The translations under genes and the position numbers were made by a program. This document shows positions 1 through 8,199 of a DNA stretch of 16,444 nt, piece after piece (positions within the stretch are counted from its first letter, which is position 1; each line of letters begins with the position of its first letter). This DNA comes from JAZDLO01 sp043801935. Its GTDB lineage: Bacteria > Actinomycetota > Thermoleophilia > RBG-16-64-13. The notes beneath the pieces were generated by a model. That model worked only from the letters and a program-made list of their open reading frames with translations, was not told where the DNA came from and searched no databases. The stretch is taken from the NCBI GenBank assembly GCA_043801935.1, contig JAZDLO010000020.1, forward strand, positions 1-16,444. The letters are read 5' to 3'.

Positions 1-597
1 AGCGACCGGCGCCGCCGGGCGGCGCCCCTCCTCGAGCAGGTCGTCGCCGCCCAACTGGCCGACTTGGGCATGATCGAGGCGAACGTACCCGTCGTGGTGG
101 AGTCGCGCGACGGGTGGGAGGGGTTGCGCGAGACAGGGGCCGACTCGGTGGAGTTCCTGTTGGCGGCCAACCCCGGGCAGCTGCCGAGAAGCCTCTCCCG
201 CACGGCGTCGGGAGGCGAGCTCTCCCGGGTCCTTCTCGCCATCAAGTGCGCTCTGGCCGGCGCCGGTGGGAATGAGACCCTTATCTTCGACGAGATCGAC
301 GCCGGCATCGGGGGTCGGACAGCGGTAGCCGTGGGGCGCAAGCTTCGCGAACTGGCCGCGCGTTCGCAACTCATCGTGGTCACTCATTTGGCCCACGTGG
401 CCGCCCTCGCTTCTCGCCACTACCTCATCGACAAGACAAGCGGCAGTGGAGTCACCGTCACCAGGCTCTCGCTCCTCTCTGGGGAAGATGTGGTCCAAGA
501 GCTGTGCCGGATGATGGGCGGCCGCCCCGACGATACCGAGGCCATGGCCCACGCCCGCGAGTTGCGAGACAGGGCGGTGGACGGACTGCTAGACTAG
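1..597 (+). CDS. recN: DNA repair protein RecN, C-terminal part (5' end outside window)
   Basis: RecN is an SMC-like ATPase that acts at DNA double-strand breaks before recombinational repair. The reading frame is open from the first base of the window, so the N-terminal Walker A half and most of the coiled coil are missing and only the last 198 residues are seen. The ABC signature (TASGGELSRV, bases 205-234) is followed by a Walker B segment (LIFDEIDAGIGG) and the switch histidine in VVTHLAHVA. RecN typically has this arrangement, with the DEIDxGIGG sequence as a family hallmark. The stop is TAG at 595-597. The gene precedes pyrG by 63 bases; recN near pyrG is typical of Actinobacteria. The family call is very secure; only the missing N-terminus limits it. 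Confidence 0.95.
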   Translation, partial: SDRRRRAAPLLEQVVAAQLADLGMIEANVPVVVESRDGWEGLRETGADSVEFLLAANPGQLPRSLSRTASGGELSRVLLAIKCALAGAGGNETLIFDEIDAGIGGRTAVAVGRKLRELAARSQLIVVTHLAHVAALASRHYLIDKTSGSGVTVTRLSLLSGEDVVQELCRMMGGRPDDTEAMAHARELRDRAVDGLLD

Positions 598-601
598 GCA
601 A

Positions 602-627
602 GGCGCGGGGCTGTTCGGCCATGCGCC
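602..627 (+). other. GC-rich hairpin between recN and pyrG
   Basis: The arms GGCGC (602-606) and GCGCC (623-627) pair. An inner GGC/GCC stem (609-611 with 618-620) closes a six-base loop. No T-tract follows, so it is not a classical intrinsic terminator. It could be a weak terminator, an mRNA-stability element or chance in GC-rich DNA. It lies just 5 bases after the recN stop. Confidence 0.3.
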
Positions 628-660
628 GCCCGTTTCACCACCAGCGCGGTAGGGGTAGGC

Positions 661-2319
661 ATGGCAAAGCACGTTTTCATAACCGGTGGCGTCGTTTCAT
701 CGCTCGGCAAAGGCATAACCGGCGCGTCTCTCGGCCGCCTCCTTAAGAGCCGAGGGCTGAAAGTCAGCATCCAGAAGTTCGACCCCTACCTCAACGTTGA
801 CCCCGGCACGATGAGCCCTTTCCAGCACGGCGAGGTATTCGTCACCGAAGACGGGGCGGAGACCGACCTTGACCTGGGCCACTACGAGCGCTTCGTCGAC
901 GAGAACCTCACCCGCGACTCGAACGTCACTTCGGGCTCCGTGTACTACAACGTCATCCGTAAGGAACGCAAGGGTGACTACCTGGGGGGTACGGTCCAAG
1001 TCATCCCCCACATCACCAACGAGATCAAGGAACGCATTTCCCGAGTGGCGCGCAACCCCGATGTGGACGTGGTAATCACCGAGATCGGGGGCACGGTGGG
1101 GGACATCGAGAGCCTGCCGTTCCTCGAGGCTATCCGACAGTTTCGCAAGGATATCGGCCGCAAGAACGTCATGTACATACATGTGACGCTCATCCCCTTC
1201 ATCAACGCCAGCGGCGAACTGAAGACCAAGCCCACCCAACACAGTGTAAACGAGCTGCGCAGCATCGGGATCCAGCCCGATATCATCGTGTGCCGCTCTG
1301 ACCGTGCGATCAGCCAGGAATTGAAGGAGAAGATCGCCCTCTTCACCGACGTGGAGCCCCGGGCGGTTATCAGTTGTGTCGACGCCGCTCACATCTACTT
1401 CGTGCCTTTGAATCTGCGCGATGAAGGGCTCGACCGGTTGGTGGTCGACAAGCTCGAGTTGGAGGCCGGCCCGTTGGAGTTGGACGAGTGGACCGACCTG
1501 GTCGAGAGGGTAAAGAACGCCTCGGGTACGGTGCGCATCGCCCTCGTGGGTAAATACGTACAGCTTCAAGATGCCTATCTGAGTGTGGTGGAAGCGCTGC
1601 GGCACGCGGCCATTCATCACGGGCGCAGGCTCGAGGTGATCTGGGTCGATGCCGAGACCCTGCGTAAGGAGGAGATCACCTCCCGGCTGGAGGCGGCGGA
1701 TGGGATCCTCGTGCCCGGGGGGTTCGGCATCCGGGGGATCGAGGGCAAGATCATGTCGGCGCGCTATGCGCGCGAGAATATGGTCCCATACCTCGGGCTG
1801 TGCCTGGGGCTCCAGGTAGCCGTAGCCGAGTTTGCGCGCCACGTCGCCGGCATGGTGGGAGCCAACTCCTCGGAATTCGACCCGTCCACGAACTATCCGG
1901 TAATCGACCTGCTGCCCGAGCAGAAGGACGTGGCCGACATGGGGGGGACGATGCGGCTCGGCGCCTCTCCGACCAAGGTGGTCGCCGGGACCAAGGCCCA
2001 CGCAGCATACGGCGAAGAGGTGATCTACGAGCGGCACCGGCATCGCTACGAAGTAAACAACATCTACCGCAGTACATTGGTGGAGGCCGGGTTGGTGATC
2101 GGCGGGATGACGCCGGACGAGCGGCTGGTGGAACTCATCGAGTTGAACGACCATCCCTGGTTCGTGGCCTGCCAGTATCACCCCGAATTCAAGAGCCGGC
2201 CCACAAAACCGCACCCGCTTTTCCGTGATTTCGTCGCTGCCGCCATCGCGTGCGGGTGCGGAGCAAAGACCGAGCGGGTCCAGGCGGCGTGCGAGGAAAG
2301 CCCGCTCGTAGGCGCATGA
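661..2319 (+). CDS. pyrG: CTP synthase (glutamine hydrolysing)
   Basis: CTP synthase makes CTP from UTP, ATP and glutamine, the last step of pyrimidine nucleotide synthesis, in the cytosol. At 552 residues it has normal family length. The N-terminal amidoligase domain (about 1-275) opens with KHVFITGGVVSSLGKG and carries the DPYLNVDPGTMSPFQHGEV substrate-binding stretch. The class I glutamine amidotransferase domain (about 300-535) has its nucleophile Cys381 in GLCLGL, with His517 and Glu519 in the YHPEF motif completing the triad. All key residues are present. A short extra tail of about 20 residues follows the amidotransferase fold and includes a CGCG. The ATG at 661 has an AGGGGT ribosome-binding site at 651-656 and the protein begins exactly where the family does. 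The stop overlaps the next start as ATGA, so translation of the next gene is probably coupled. Confidence 0.98.
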   Translation: MAKHVFITGGVVSSLGKGITGASLGRLLKSRGLKVSIQKFDPYLNVDPGTMSPFQHGEVFVTEDGAETDLDLGHYERFVDENLTRDSNVTSGSVYYNVIRKERKGDYLGGTVQVIPHITNEIKERISRVARNPDVDVVITEIGGTVGDIESLPFLEAIRQFRKDIGRKNVMYIHVTLIPFINASGELKTKPTQHSVNELRSIGIQPDIIVCRSDRAISQELKEKIALFTDVEPRAVISCVDAAHIYFVPLNLRDEGLDRLVVDKLELEAGPLELDEWTDLVERVKNASGTVRIALVGKYVQLQDAYLSVVEALRHAAIHHGRRLEVIWVDAETLRKEEITSRLEAADGILVPGGFGIRGIEGKIMSARYARENMVPYLGLCLGLQVAVAEFARHVAGMVGANSSEFDPSTNYPVIDLLPEQKDVADMGGTMRLGASPTKVVAGTKAHAAYGEEVIYERHRHRYEVNNIYRSTLVEAGLVIGGMTPDERLVELIELNDHPWFVACQYHPEFKSRPTKPHPLFRDFVAAAIACGCGAKTERVQAACEESPLVGA

Positions 2320-3491
2320 CCGGCATTCCCGTGCCCTCACGAGAACGGTTGACCGAGCTGTTCCTCGGTCTAGCCCGGTTGCGGAGCCCTTCCCTAAGCG
2401 AGCGCAAAGTGGCCGACGCCGTCACTGCGTGCTTGGAGGCCGTAGGGGTGAGCGTCCACGAAGACGACGCCGGTAGCCACATCGGCGGAGATACCGGCAA
2501 CATCTGGTGTACCGTGCGGGGCGACGACTCGGGGCCGTATCTGGCCTTGGGTGCTCATATGGATACAGTGGAACCCACCGACGACGTGGAGCCCGTGCTG
2601 GATGACGAGGGCGTATTCCGGAACGCGCGCCCCACTATCCTGGGTGCCGACGACAAAGCCGCCGTCGCTGCGCTCCTTCATGCCACTGAGTTGCTCCGTC
2701 AAGCCGGGGAGCCTTTCCCTTCGTACGAGTTGTTCTTCACGGTCTCGGAGGAGACCGGCTTGGTCGGGGCTAAGCACTTCGGTGAGCACGTGCTGGCCAG
2801 TCCTTTCGCAGCGGTGCTCGACTCCTCTGGTCCGGTCGGGGGGATAACCGTCAAGGCTCCGAGTCAGCAGGGTCTCCGGGCCGTCTTTCGCGGCCGCGCC
2901 GCCCACGCCGGAGTGGAGCCGGAGCGGGGCCGCAGCGCAATACATGCCGCAGCCAAGGCCATTGCCGCCATGCGTCTAGGACGCATCGACGATGAGACCA
3001 GCGCCAATATCGGCGTGATACATGGGGGCGTGGCGGCCAACGTCATCCCCGATTTTTGCGAGGTGCGGGGCGAATGTCGTAGCCACGACGACGAAAAACT
3101 GGCTCACACCGCGGCGGCGATGGTCGACGCTCTCCAGGAAGGGGCGGCTCAAACCGGCGTGGATGTCGAGATCAATCTAGTTCACGAATACCGAGCCTTC
3201 GTGCTGACCGGGCGCTCCGGGGTAGTGCGCCTCAGCAAAGCGGCAGTGGCGGCGCTCGACCTGCGACCACGGCTGTTGACCGGCGGAGGCGGGTCGGACG
3301 CGAACATCTTGAATGCGCGCGGACTCCCGACCGTGAACCTCAATGCAGGGATGATGCAGGTCCACAGCCCCGACGAGTACCTCACTTTGGATGACCTGGA
3401 GTGCCTGTGCTCGTTGGTGTTACATATGATCAGGCTGGCGCCCGGGTTCACGCCTCGAGGAACTCCCATGGTCTCCCAGGCCCGTGGCTGA
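2316..3491 (+). CDS. M20 family metallopeptidase, peptidase T-like
   Basis: This is a predicted two-zinc M20 exopeptidase of the peptidase T-like group, probably a cytosolic di- or tripeptidase (391 residues). The metal ligands are visible in order: His81 and Asp83 region in GAHMDTVEP, Asp112 in LGADDKAA, the catalytic base Glu145 and ligand Glu146 in SEETG, Asp169 in VLDSSGP, and His350 in QVHSPDE. His207 in GRAAHAGVEP sits in the inserted dimerisation domain. The frame is open further upstream to 2250, but that stretch lies inside pyrG. The ATG at 2316 overlaps the pyrG stop (ATGA) and gives a natural N-terminus. The gene overlaps the following Nudix gene by 8 bases. A peptidase between pyrG and the Nudix gene is not part of the usual actinobacterial block. 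Its exact substrate cannot be read from sequence; other M20 amidohydrolases remain possible. Confidence 0.88.
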   Translation: MTGIPVPSRERLTELFLGLARLRSPSLSERKVADAVTACLEAVGVSVHEDDAGSHIGGDTGNIWCTVRGDDSGPYLALGAHMDTVEPTDDVEPVLDDEGVFRNARPTILGADDKAAVAALLHATELLRQAGEPFPSYELFFTVSEETGLVGAKHFGEHVLASPFAAVLDSSGPVGGITVKAPSQQGLRAVFRGRAAHAGVEPERGRSAIHAAAKAIAAMRLGRIDDETSANIGVIHGGVAANVIPDFCEVRGECRSHDDEKLAHTAAAMVDALQEGAAQTGVDVEINLVHEYRAFVLTGRSGVVRLSKAAVAALDLRPRLLTGGGGSDANILNARGLPTVNLNAGMMQVHSPDEYLTLDDLECLCSLVLHMIRLAPGFTPRGTPMVSQARG

Positions 3492-4068
3492 CCCGCGCGA
3501 CCCCATACCCGGTGAGGCGGCCGGTGACCTACCGGAGGTGGTCGATTCCCGCGCCGTCTACGCGGGCAGGGTGGTGGCCCTCCGCGTCGACGAGATCACC
3601 CTGCCTCGGGGTGGTACCGCTCTCCGTGAGGTCGTCGATCATCCCGGCGCCGTCGTGGTCGTCGCCATCGACGCAGAGAGCCAGGTCTACCTGGTCAGGC
3701 AGTACCGGCACCCCATCAGGCAGTACCTTCTGGAACTCCCTGCGGGCGGCCTTGAGCCTGATGAGGAGCCTCTCGCAGCGGCGATGCGCGAATTGCGCGA
3801 AGAGGTAGGGCTCGTAGCGCAGATTTGGACCCCTCTTGGATCCTTCTTTTCCTCGCCCGGGTTTGCGAACGAGCGCCTGCACGCCTTCCTGGCGCGTGGG
3901 CTGGCTCGTGTGCCTACCGAGCCTGACGACGACGAAGACATCCGCGTGGTACGTTACCCTTTGACACAGCTGCTTGATCACCTCGAAGAGACCCCGGATG
4001 CCAAGACGATGGCGACGCTGCTCCTCGCCGAGAGGGCTTTGAGTGATGACGTGACAACAGCGACCTGA
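3484..4068 (+). CDS. Nudix hydrolase, ADP-ribose pyrophosphatase type
   Basis: It probably hydrolyses ADP-ribose to AMP and ribose-5-phosphate, a housekeeping clean-up reaction. The protein has 194 residues. The complete Nudix box lies at about residues 88-110, with the core RELREEVGL supplying the Mg-binding glutamates. It is preceded by ELPAGGLEP and followed by SSPGFANERLHAFLAR, both typical of ADP-ribose pyrophosphatases. The N-terminal strand region (about 20-60) matches the dimer domain of that group. The start is GTG at 3484, inside the last codons of the M20 gene (8-base overlap). A Nudix gene between pyrG and xerD is known from Mycobacterium, and nudF lies near xerD in Bacillus (both from memory), which supports the assignment. 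Other nucleoside-diphosphate sugars are possible substrates. Confidence 0.9.
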   Translation: MADPRDPIPGEAAGDLPEVVDSRAVYAGRVVALRVDEITLPRGGTALREVVDHPGAVVVVAIDAESQVYLVRQYRHPIRQYLLELPAGGLEPDEEPLAAAMRELREEVGLVAQIWTPLGSFFSSPGFANERLHAFLARGLARVPTEPDDDEDIRVVRYPLTQLLDHLEETPDAKTMATLLLAERALSDDVTTAT

Positions 4069-4080
4069 GGAACGGCCGAG

Positions 4081-5205
4081 ATGCGAGTCGGAGTACCCAC
4101 CGAGATCAGAGAAGAAGAGTACCGGGTAGCCCTCACCCCGGCCGGCACGAAGGAACTGACCAGCAGAGGCCACGAGGTCCTGGTCCAGCATGGGGCCGGA
4201 GAGGGCTCGTTCTTCCTAGACGAGGCCTACGTGACCGCCGGCGCCGGCATCGTCCCCGATGCAGAGGCGCTGTTCGCGCAGGCTGAGTTGATAGTCAAGG
4301 TCAAAGAACCGCTCCAGCGCGAGTATCTGCTGCTCGAGCCTCGTCACATCTTGTTCACATTTCTCCATCTGGCTCCCGACCAGGGACTTACAAAGAGCCT
4401 GATCGAGAGTGGTGCTACCTGCCTCGCCTACGAGACCGTCGAGACGGCAGGCGGCCGCCGACCCCTACTGGCGCCCATGAGCGAGATCGCCGGTCGCCTT
4501 GCCCCCCAGGCCGGCGCCTACTTCTTGGAGCGCATGAGCGGGGGCAAGGGCAAGCTGCTCGGGGGCGCGACCGGGGTCAAGGCCGCGAACGTCGTCATTC
4601 TGGGAGCAGGCATCGCCGGAGCCAATGCCGCATTCATCGCTTCGGGGATGGGGGCGAACACCAAGATCTTGGACATAGATATGGATTCCCTGGCCGCCGT
4701 GAGGCGTCAATTGCCCGCCGTCGAGACACTTCACAGTGACCAACTCACCATCGACGAAGAAGTCAGGAAGGCCGATGTGGTCATCGGAGCGGTTCTTGTT
4801 TCAGGGGCGCGGACACCCGTCTTGGTGTCTGAGACGCTGGTTCAGGCGATGCAACCCGGGTCGGTCATCGTCGATCTCAGCGTCGACCAGGGCGGTTGTG
4901 TAGCCACCTCGCGCGCGACCACCCACCGGGATCCCACCTTCGTCAAACATGGATTGATCCACTACTGCGTGGACAATATGGCCGGCGTGGTCCCCATCAC
5001 CTCGACCCTGGCACTCACCAACGCTACGCTGCCTTACATTCTGGCTGTTGCCGACAAAGGCGTGGTGGGAGCCGCGCGCTCCGATCCGGCCCTGGCCCGT
5101 GGCGTCAACGTGATGGAAGGCAAGGTGACCATGCGCGAGGTAGCCGAGGCGACAGGCAATCCCTATTTCCCCCTCGAGTACGTCCTGCCCATCGAGTACA
5201 TGTAG
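4081..5205 (+). CDS. ald: Alanine dehydrogenase (NAD-dependent)
   Basis: Alanine dehydrogenase reversibly deaminates L-alanine to pyruvate and ammonia with NAD. The 374-residue length is typical of the family. The N-terminal catalytic domain shows MRVGVPTEIREEEYRVALTP with Arg15, then Lys75 in VKVKEP and His96 in HLAPDQ, the pyruvate-binding and catalytic residues. The Rossmann domain has GAGIAG at 175-180 and an Asp at the end of the second strand (ILDID) that favours NAD over NADP. Asp269 in DLSVDQGG is the second catalytic acid. The start ATG at 4081 lies 12 bases after the Nudix stop, with GAGG at 4067-4070 as a somewhat distant ribosome-binding site. All diagnostic residues match Ald rather than transhydrogenase alpha subunits or saccharopine dehydrogenase. 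The ald gene is not usually in this neighbourhood in mycobacteria. Confidence 0.96.
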   Translation: MRVGVPTEIREEEYRVALTPAGTKELTSRGHEVLVQHGAGEGSFFLDEAYVTAGAGIVPDAEALFAQAELIVKVKEPLQREYLLLEPRHILFTFLHLAPDQGLTKSLIESGATCLAYETVETAGGRRPLLAPMSEIAGRLAPQAGAYFLERMSGGKGKLLGGATGVKAANVVILGAGIAGANAAFIASGMGANTKILDIDMDSLAAVRRQLPAVETLHSDQLTIDEEVRKADVVIGAVLVSGARTPVLVSETLVQAMQPGSVIVDLSVDQGGCVATSRATTHRDPTFVKHGLIHYCVDNMAGVVPITSTLALTNATLPYILAVADKGVVGAARSDPALARGVNVMEGKVTMREVAEATGNPYFPLEYVLPIEYM

Positions 5206-5227
5206 CCTCGACCTGAGCGTTTGTGCG

Positions 5228-6133
5228 ATGACGCTTCGACCCGACCAAGACTCCGCCCTGGCCCAGCATTTGCGCGCGCTCCGCCTGGAGCAGGGTCTGG
5301 CCGAGCAGACGGTGGAGTCCTACCGTCGAGATCTGACCCAATTCGCGGTCTTTCTCCAGAAGCGAGGCATCACCCTCGAGAGTGCGTCCGTGGAGGAGAT
5401 CCGCGATTTCCTCGCCGCGGGGGAGTGGCGTGCGGCCACGCGCGCTCGCAAAGCGGCGGCCATCCGCTCGTTCTATCGCTCGCGTCTTCTGGCCGGGCTA
5501 GCCGTCTCCGATCCCACGCGGACCCTGTCCAGCCCCCGTCTGGAGTCGAATCTTCCCCGTACTCTGACGGTCGACGAGGTTTCCCGGCTCATCGCTGCCC
5601 CCCTGCCTACGCCCGGCGGATTCCGTGACCGGGCCTTACTGGAGACCCTCTACGGCGCCGGTCTGCGGGCCTCAGAGGCACTCGGCTTACGTCTGCAGGA
5701 CCTCGACTTGGACGTGGGATTCGTCCGCACGGTGGGCAAGGGCGACAAAGAACGGGTCGTGCCTTTGGGGCGCAAAGCCATCGAGGCTTTGCGCACCTAC
5801 AATGAGCGTGGTCGGCCCTTGTTAGGGGGAGCCGGCACTTTGAAGGCGCCCGAGTTATTCCTCAACAAGCGCGGGCGCAGGCTGTCGCGGCAGGGGCTTC
5901 ACCTGATCATCAAGCGCTGCGCCCGCGAGGCTGGGCTCCCCGACGATGTATCCGCCCACACCTTGCGCCACTCCTTTGCCACCCATTTGCTCGAGGGCGG
6001 GGCTGATCTGCGAGCCGTCCAAGAGATGCTGGGCCATGCCGACCTCTCGACCACGCAGATCTACACCCACGTCAGCAGTGCGCATCTACAGAGGATCTAC
6101 CGGGACGCACATCCCCGAGCCCGGTCGGCGTAG
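5228..6133 (+). CDS. xerD: Tyrosine recombinase XerD (XerC/D family)
   Basis: This site-specific recombinase resolves chromosome dimers at the dif site at cell division. The 301-residue protein has an N-terminal SAM-like DNA-binding domain (about 8-95) and a C-terminal catalytic domain (about 110-290). The full catalytic set is visible: Arg147 in GAGLRASE, Lys171 in VGKGDKERVVP, His244 and Arg247 in AHTLRHSFATH, His270 in LGHADLSTTQ and the nucleophile Tyr279 in IYTHV. Length and motifs fit housekeeping Xer proteins, not phage integrases. The location after the Nudix gene and upstream of scpAB is the conserved actinobacterial position. The choice of XerD over XerC rests on this context. The ATG at 5228 follows ald by 22 bases with no strong ribosome-binding site, and the next gene starts 6 bases after its stop. 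Confidence 0.95.
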   Translation: MTLRPDQDSALAQHLRALRLEQGLAEQTVESYRRDLTQFAVFLQKRGITLESASVEEIRDFLAAGEWRAATRARKAAAIRSFYRSRLLAGLAVSDPTRTLSSPRLESNLPRTLTVDEVSRLIAAPLPTPGGFRDRALLETLYGAGLRASEALGLRLQDLDLDVGFVRTVGKGDKERVVPLGRKAIEALRTYNERGRPLLGGAGTLKAPELFLNKRGRRLSRQGLHLIIKRCAREAGLPDDVSAHTLRHSFATHLLEGGADLRAVQEMLGHADLSTTQIYTHVSSAHLQRIYRDAHPRARSA

Positions 6134-6139
6134 GGCACC

Positions 6140-8197
6140 ATGTCTCGATTCGTCTTCATCATGATCGACGGCGCGGGAGCCGGAGCCCTTCCGGACGCCC
6201 CGGACTACGGCGACGGCGGGTCTGACACATTGGGCAACCTGAGCCAAGTAGTCGACCTCCGGCTCCCCTTCCTTCGTAGACTGGGCCTGGGAAACATCCT
6301 CCCCCTGACCGGCGTTCCTCCGGTGGGCGCGCCCTTGTGCTTGCCCGGACGGTTGGCCCCTTTGTCGGCCGGCAAGGACACGACAGTGGGTCACTGGGAG
6401 CACATGGGTCTTGTGACCGCGCGACCCTTCCCGACTTATCCCGAGGGCTTCCCCGATGAGGTCCTGGCGCCCTTTGAGGAGCGGATCGGACGAGGGGTCC
6501 TGGGGAATACACCAGCCTCCGGAACGGCCATCATCGTCGAACTAGGGGCAGAACACCTTCGTACCGGCAAACCGATCGTCTACACTTCGGCCGATAGCGT
6601 GTTCCAAATAGCCACCCACGTGGATGTGGTGCCGCTCGAGCAGCTCTACGGGTGGTGTCAGATCGCTCGTGATCTCCTCCAGGGCCGGCATGCGGTGGCC
6701 AGAGTAATCGCCCGGCCCTTTGCCGGCCCGCCGGACGCTTTCTTCCGCACAGCGGACCGCAGGGACTTCTCCCTCCCACCGCCGAGCCCCACCTATCTCG
6801 ATCTCCTTCACGATGCCGGGGTACCCGTCCTTGCCCTGGGCAAGATCAGTGAGGTCTTCGCGGGCCGAGGAGTGACCGCCAAGGTCAAGGTGGCTTCGAA
6901 CGCGGACAACCTCGCTTTGGTGCTCGCTCTCCTCAGGGGAGAGTCTCACGAGGCTGATTTCTCGGACGGCCTGTTGTTCACCAACCTGGTCGACTTCGAC
7001 ATGGTCTGGGGCCATCGCAACGATGCCGTCGGCTTCACTCGCGGGCTAGAGGAAGTAGACTCGGCTTTGCCGAAGATCGTGGCTGCGCTCGCCCCCGACG
7101 ACCGGCTCGTCATCTCAGCCGATCACGGGGTGGATCCGACCACACCCAGCACCGATCACAGTCGCGAGTATGTGCCACTGTTGCTCTACCCACGGCCCTC
7201 CAAGGCACTCGCGGCCGTCTACGAGGGCTCCTTCGCCGACACCGGGGCGACCATCTATGAGTATCTGACCGGGCAAGAACCGCCGTTGGCCGGCGACCCG
7301 GTCGACAGGATGCAGCCGGCCCGCGGCTGGCGACGCTACACCCCGGCGCAGTCGGCGCCTGCGGGCGTTGGTCTTCGCTGGCCCGGACAAGTGGGGCCCG
7401 AAGAGGCCCGCGCCGCAGCAAAATGGTTGCGTACGCGCCTCGGTAAGCCTCCAGAGGCGGCCATCGTGCTGGGTTCCGGTCTCGCGCAAGCCTTTTCGGA
7501 GAGTGAAGGCCCAGAGATCCCTTATCGAGACGTGCCCCATTGGCGCACGGGCGCAGTCTCGGGACACCCCCAGATGCTCGCTCTTGTCGATTGGGGCGCC
7601 GGCGACCGCGTCGCCCTGCTCAAGGGGAGGATCCATGGCTACGAGGGGTTCGATCTAAGCGAACTCCAAATACAGGTGCGGACCCTCGCTGCGTGGGGCG
7701 TGCCCCGTCTCGTGCTCACCAGCGCCTGCGGCGCGGTGGCTGCAGGTCTGGCCGCCGGGACCACGGTGATCGCCCGGGAGGTGATCGATCTCCAGTATCC
7801 CAGCCCAGATGGAAACCCAGCGCGGTTAGAAGCGACCGGCGAGCGTCTCGCTACTGCCACGCTGCAGCGAAGACCGGCTGCACGGAACCTCGTTGCCGGG
7901 CGGCATGGGGCCGTGCCCGGGCCCCAATATGAGACGACCGCGGAGCTCGCGGTCCTGCGGGCGCTCGGCATCACCACCGTGAGCATGTCAGGTGCCGGGG
8001 AGTTGCGGGCGGCGCACGATGAAGGCCTTGAATGCGCGATGATCTGCCAGGTCGCGAACGCTGGGGCTACTTCTCACAGTGAAGTCCTGGAGGCCACAGC
8101 GCAGACCGGGGGCGGGTTCGCCGCGGCCATATCGGCCCTGCTGTCGGCCTGGGGTATCATTGGGTCCTCGGGGGGCGGGGGGGCAGCAGAACCCTAG
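6140..8197 (+). CDS. Fusion protein: phosphopentomutase (DeoB) + purine nucleoside phosphorylase
   Basis: One uninterrupted 685-residue frame joins two enzymes of nucleoside salvage. Residues 1 to about 385 are phosphopentomutase, which interconverts ribose-1-phosphate and ribose-5-phosphate. They show Asp10 in MIDGAGAG, the phospho-threonine loop GKDTTVGHWE (79-88), Asp287 and His292 in NLVDFDMVWGH, Asp328 and His329 in ADHG, and His340 in TDHSREYVPLL. After a proline- and alanine-rich linker (about 385-420), residues 420-672 form a trimeric-type purine nucleoside phosphorylase. This part has Ser446 in LGSGLA, His476 in SGHP, Arg497 and His499 in KGRIHGYEG, Glu598 in GPQYET, Met616 and Ser617 in SMSGAGE, and Asn640. 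In Bacillus the separate genes drm and pupG follow xerD in the same order, which supports a gene fusion in place. The PNP half has shortened loops. The C-terminus is glycine-rich and encoded by poly-G runs. The start ATG is at 6140, 6 bases after the xerD stop. Confidence 0.93.
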   Translation: MSRFVFIMIDGAGAGALPDAPDYGDGGSDTLGNLSQVVDLRLPFLRRLGLGNILPLTGVPPVGAPLCLPGRLAPLSAGKDTTVGHWEHMGLVTARPFPTYPEGFPDEVLAPFEERIGRGVLGNTPASGTAIIVELGAEHLRTGKPIVYTSADSVFQIATHVDVVPLEQLYGWCQIARDLLQGRHAVARVIARPFAGPPDAFFRTADRRDFSLPPPSPTYLDLLHDAGVPVLALGKISEVFAGRGVTAKVKVASNADNLALVLALLRGESHEADFSDGLLFTNLVDFDMVWGHRNDAVGFTRGLEEVDSALPKIVAALAPDDRLVISADHGVDPTTPSTDHSREYVPLLLYPRPSKALAAVYEGSFADTGATIYEYLTGQEPPLAGDPVDRMQPARGWRRYTPAQSAPAGVGLRWPGQVGPEEARAAAKWLRTRLGKPPEAAIVLGSGLAQAFSESEGPEIPYRDVPHWRTGAVSGHPQMLALVDWGAGDRVALLKGRIHGYEGFDLSELQIQVRTLAAWGVPRLVLTSACGAVAAGLAAGTTVIAREVIDLQYPSPDGNPARLEATGERLATATLQRRPAARNLVAGRHGAVPGPQYETTAELAVLRALGITTVSMSGAGELRAAHDEGLECAMICQVANAGATSHSEVLEATAQTGGGFAAAISALLSAWGIIGSSGGGGAAEP

Positions 8198-8199
8198 CC

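Noticed and set aside
504..746. Small plus-strand frame spanning the recN-pyrG junction
   Set aside because: It is arginine-rich and overlaps both genes out of frame, with no start signal or motif.
2250..2315. Longer N-terminus for the M20 peptidase
   Set aside because: It lies wholly inside pyrG and is rich in arginine and glycine, unlike the family. The ATG overlapping the pyrG stop is a natural start.
697..2340. Long open frame of 547 codons on the minus strand opposite pyrG
   Set aside because: It mirrors pyrG codon by codon. High-GC genes often leave the opposite frame open, the translation has no recognisable motif, and pyrG is unambiguous.
3529..4191. Minus-strand frame of 220 codons across the Nudix and ald genes
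   Set aside because: It runs opposite two well-identified genes and shows no domain motif, so it is treated as a GC-rich shadow frame.
5228..6133. xerD as an integrase marking a mobile element
   Set aside because: Its length, Xer-type motifs and conserved neighbourhood indicate the housekeeping recombinase. No attachment repeats or phage genes are near.
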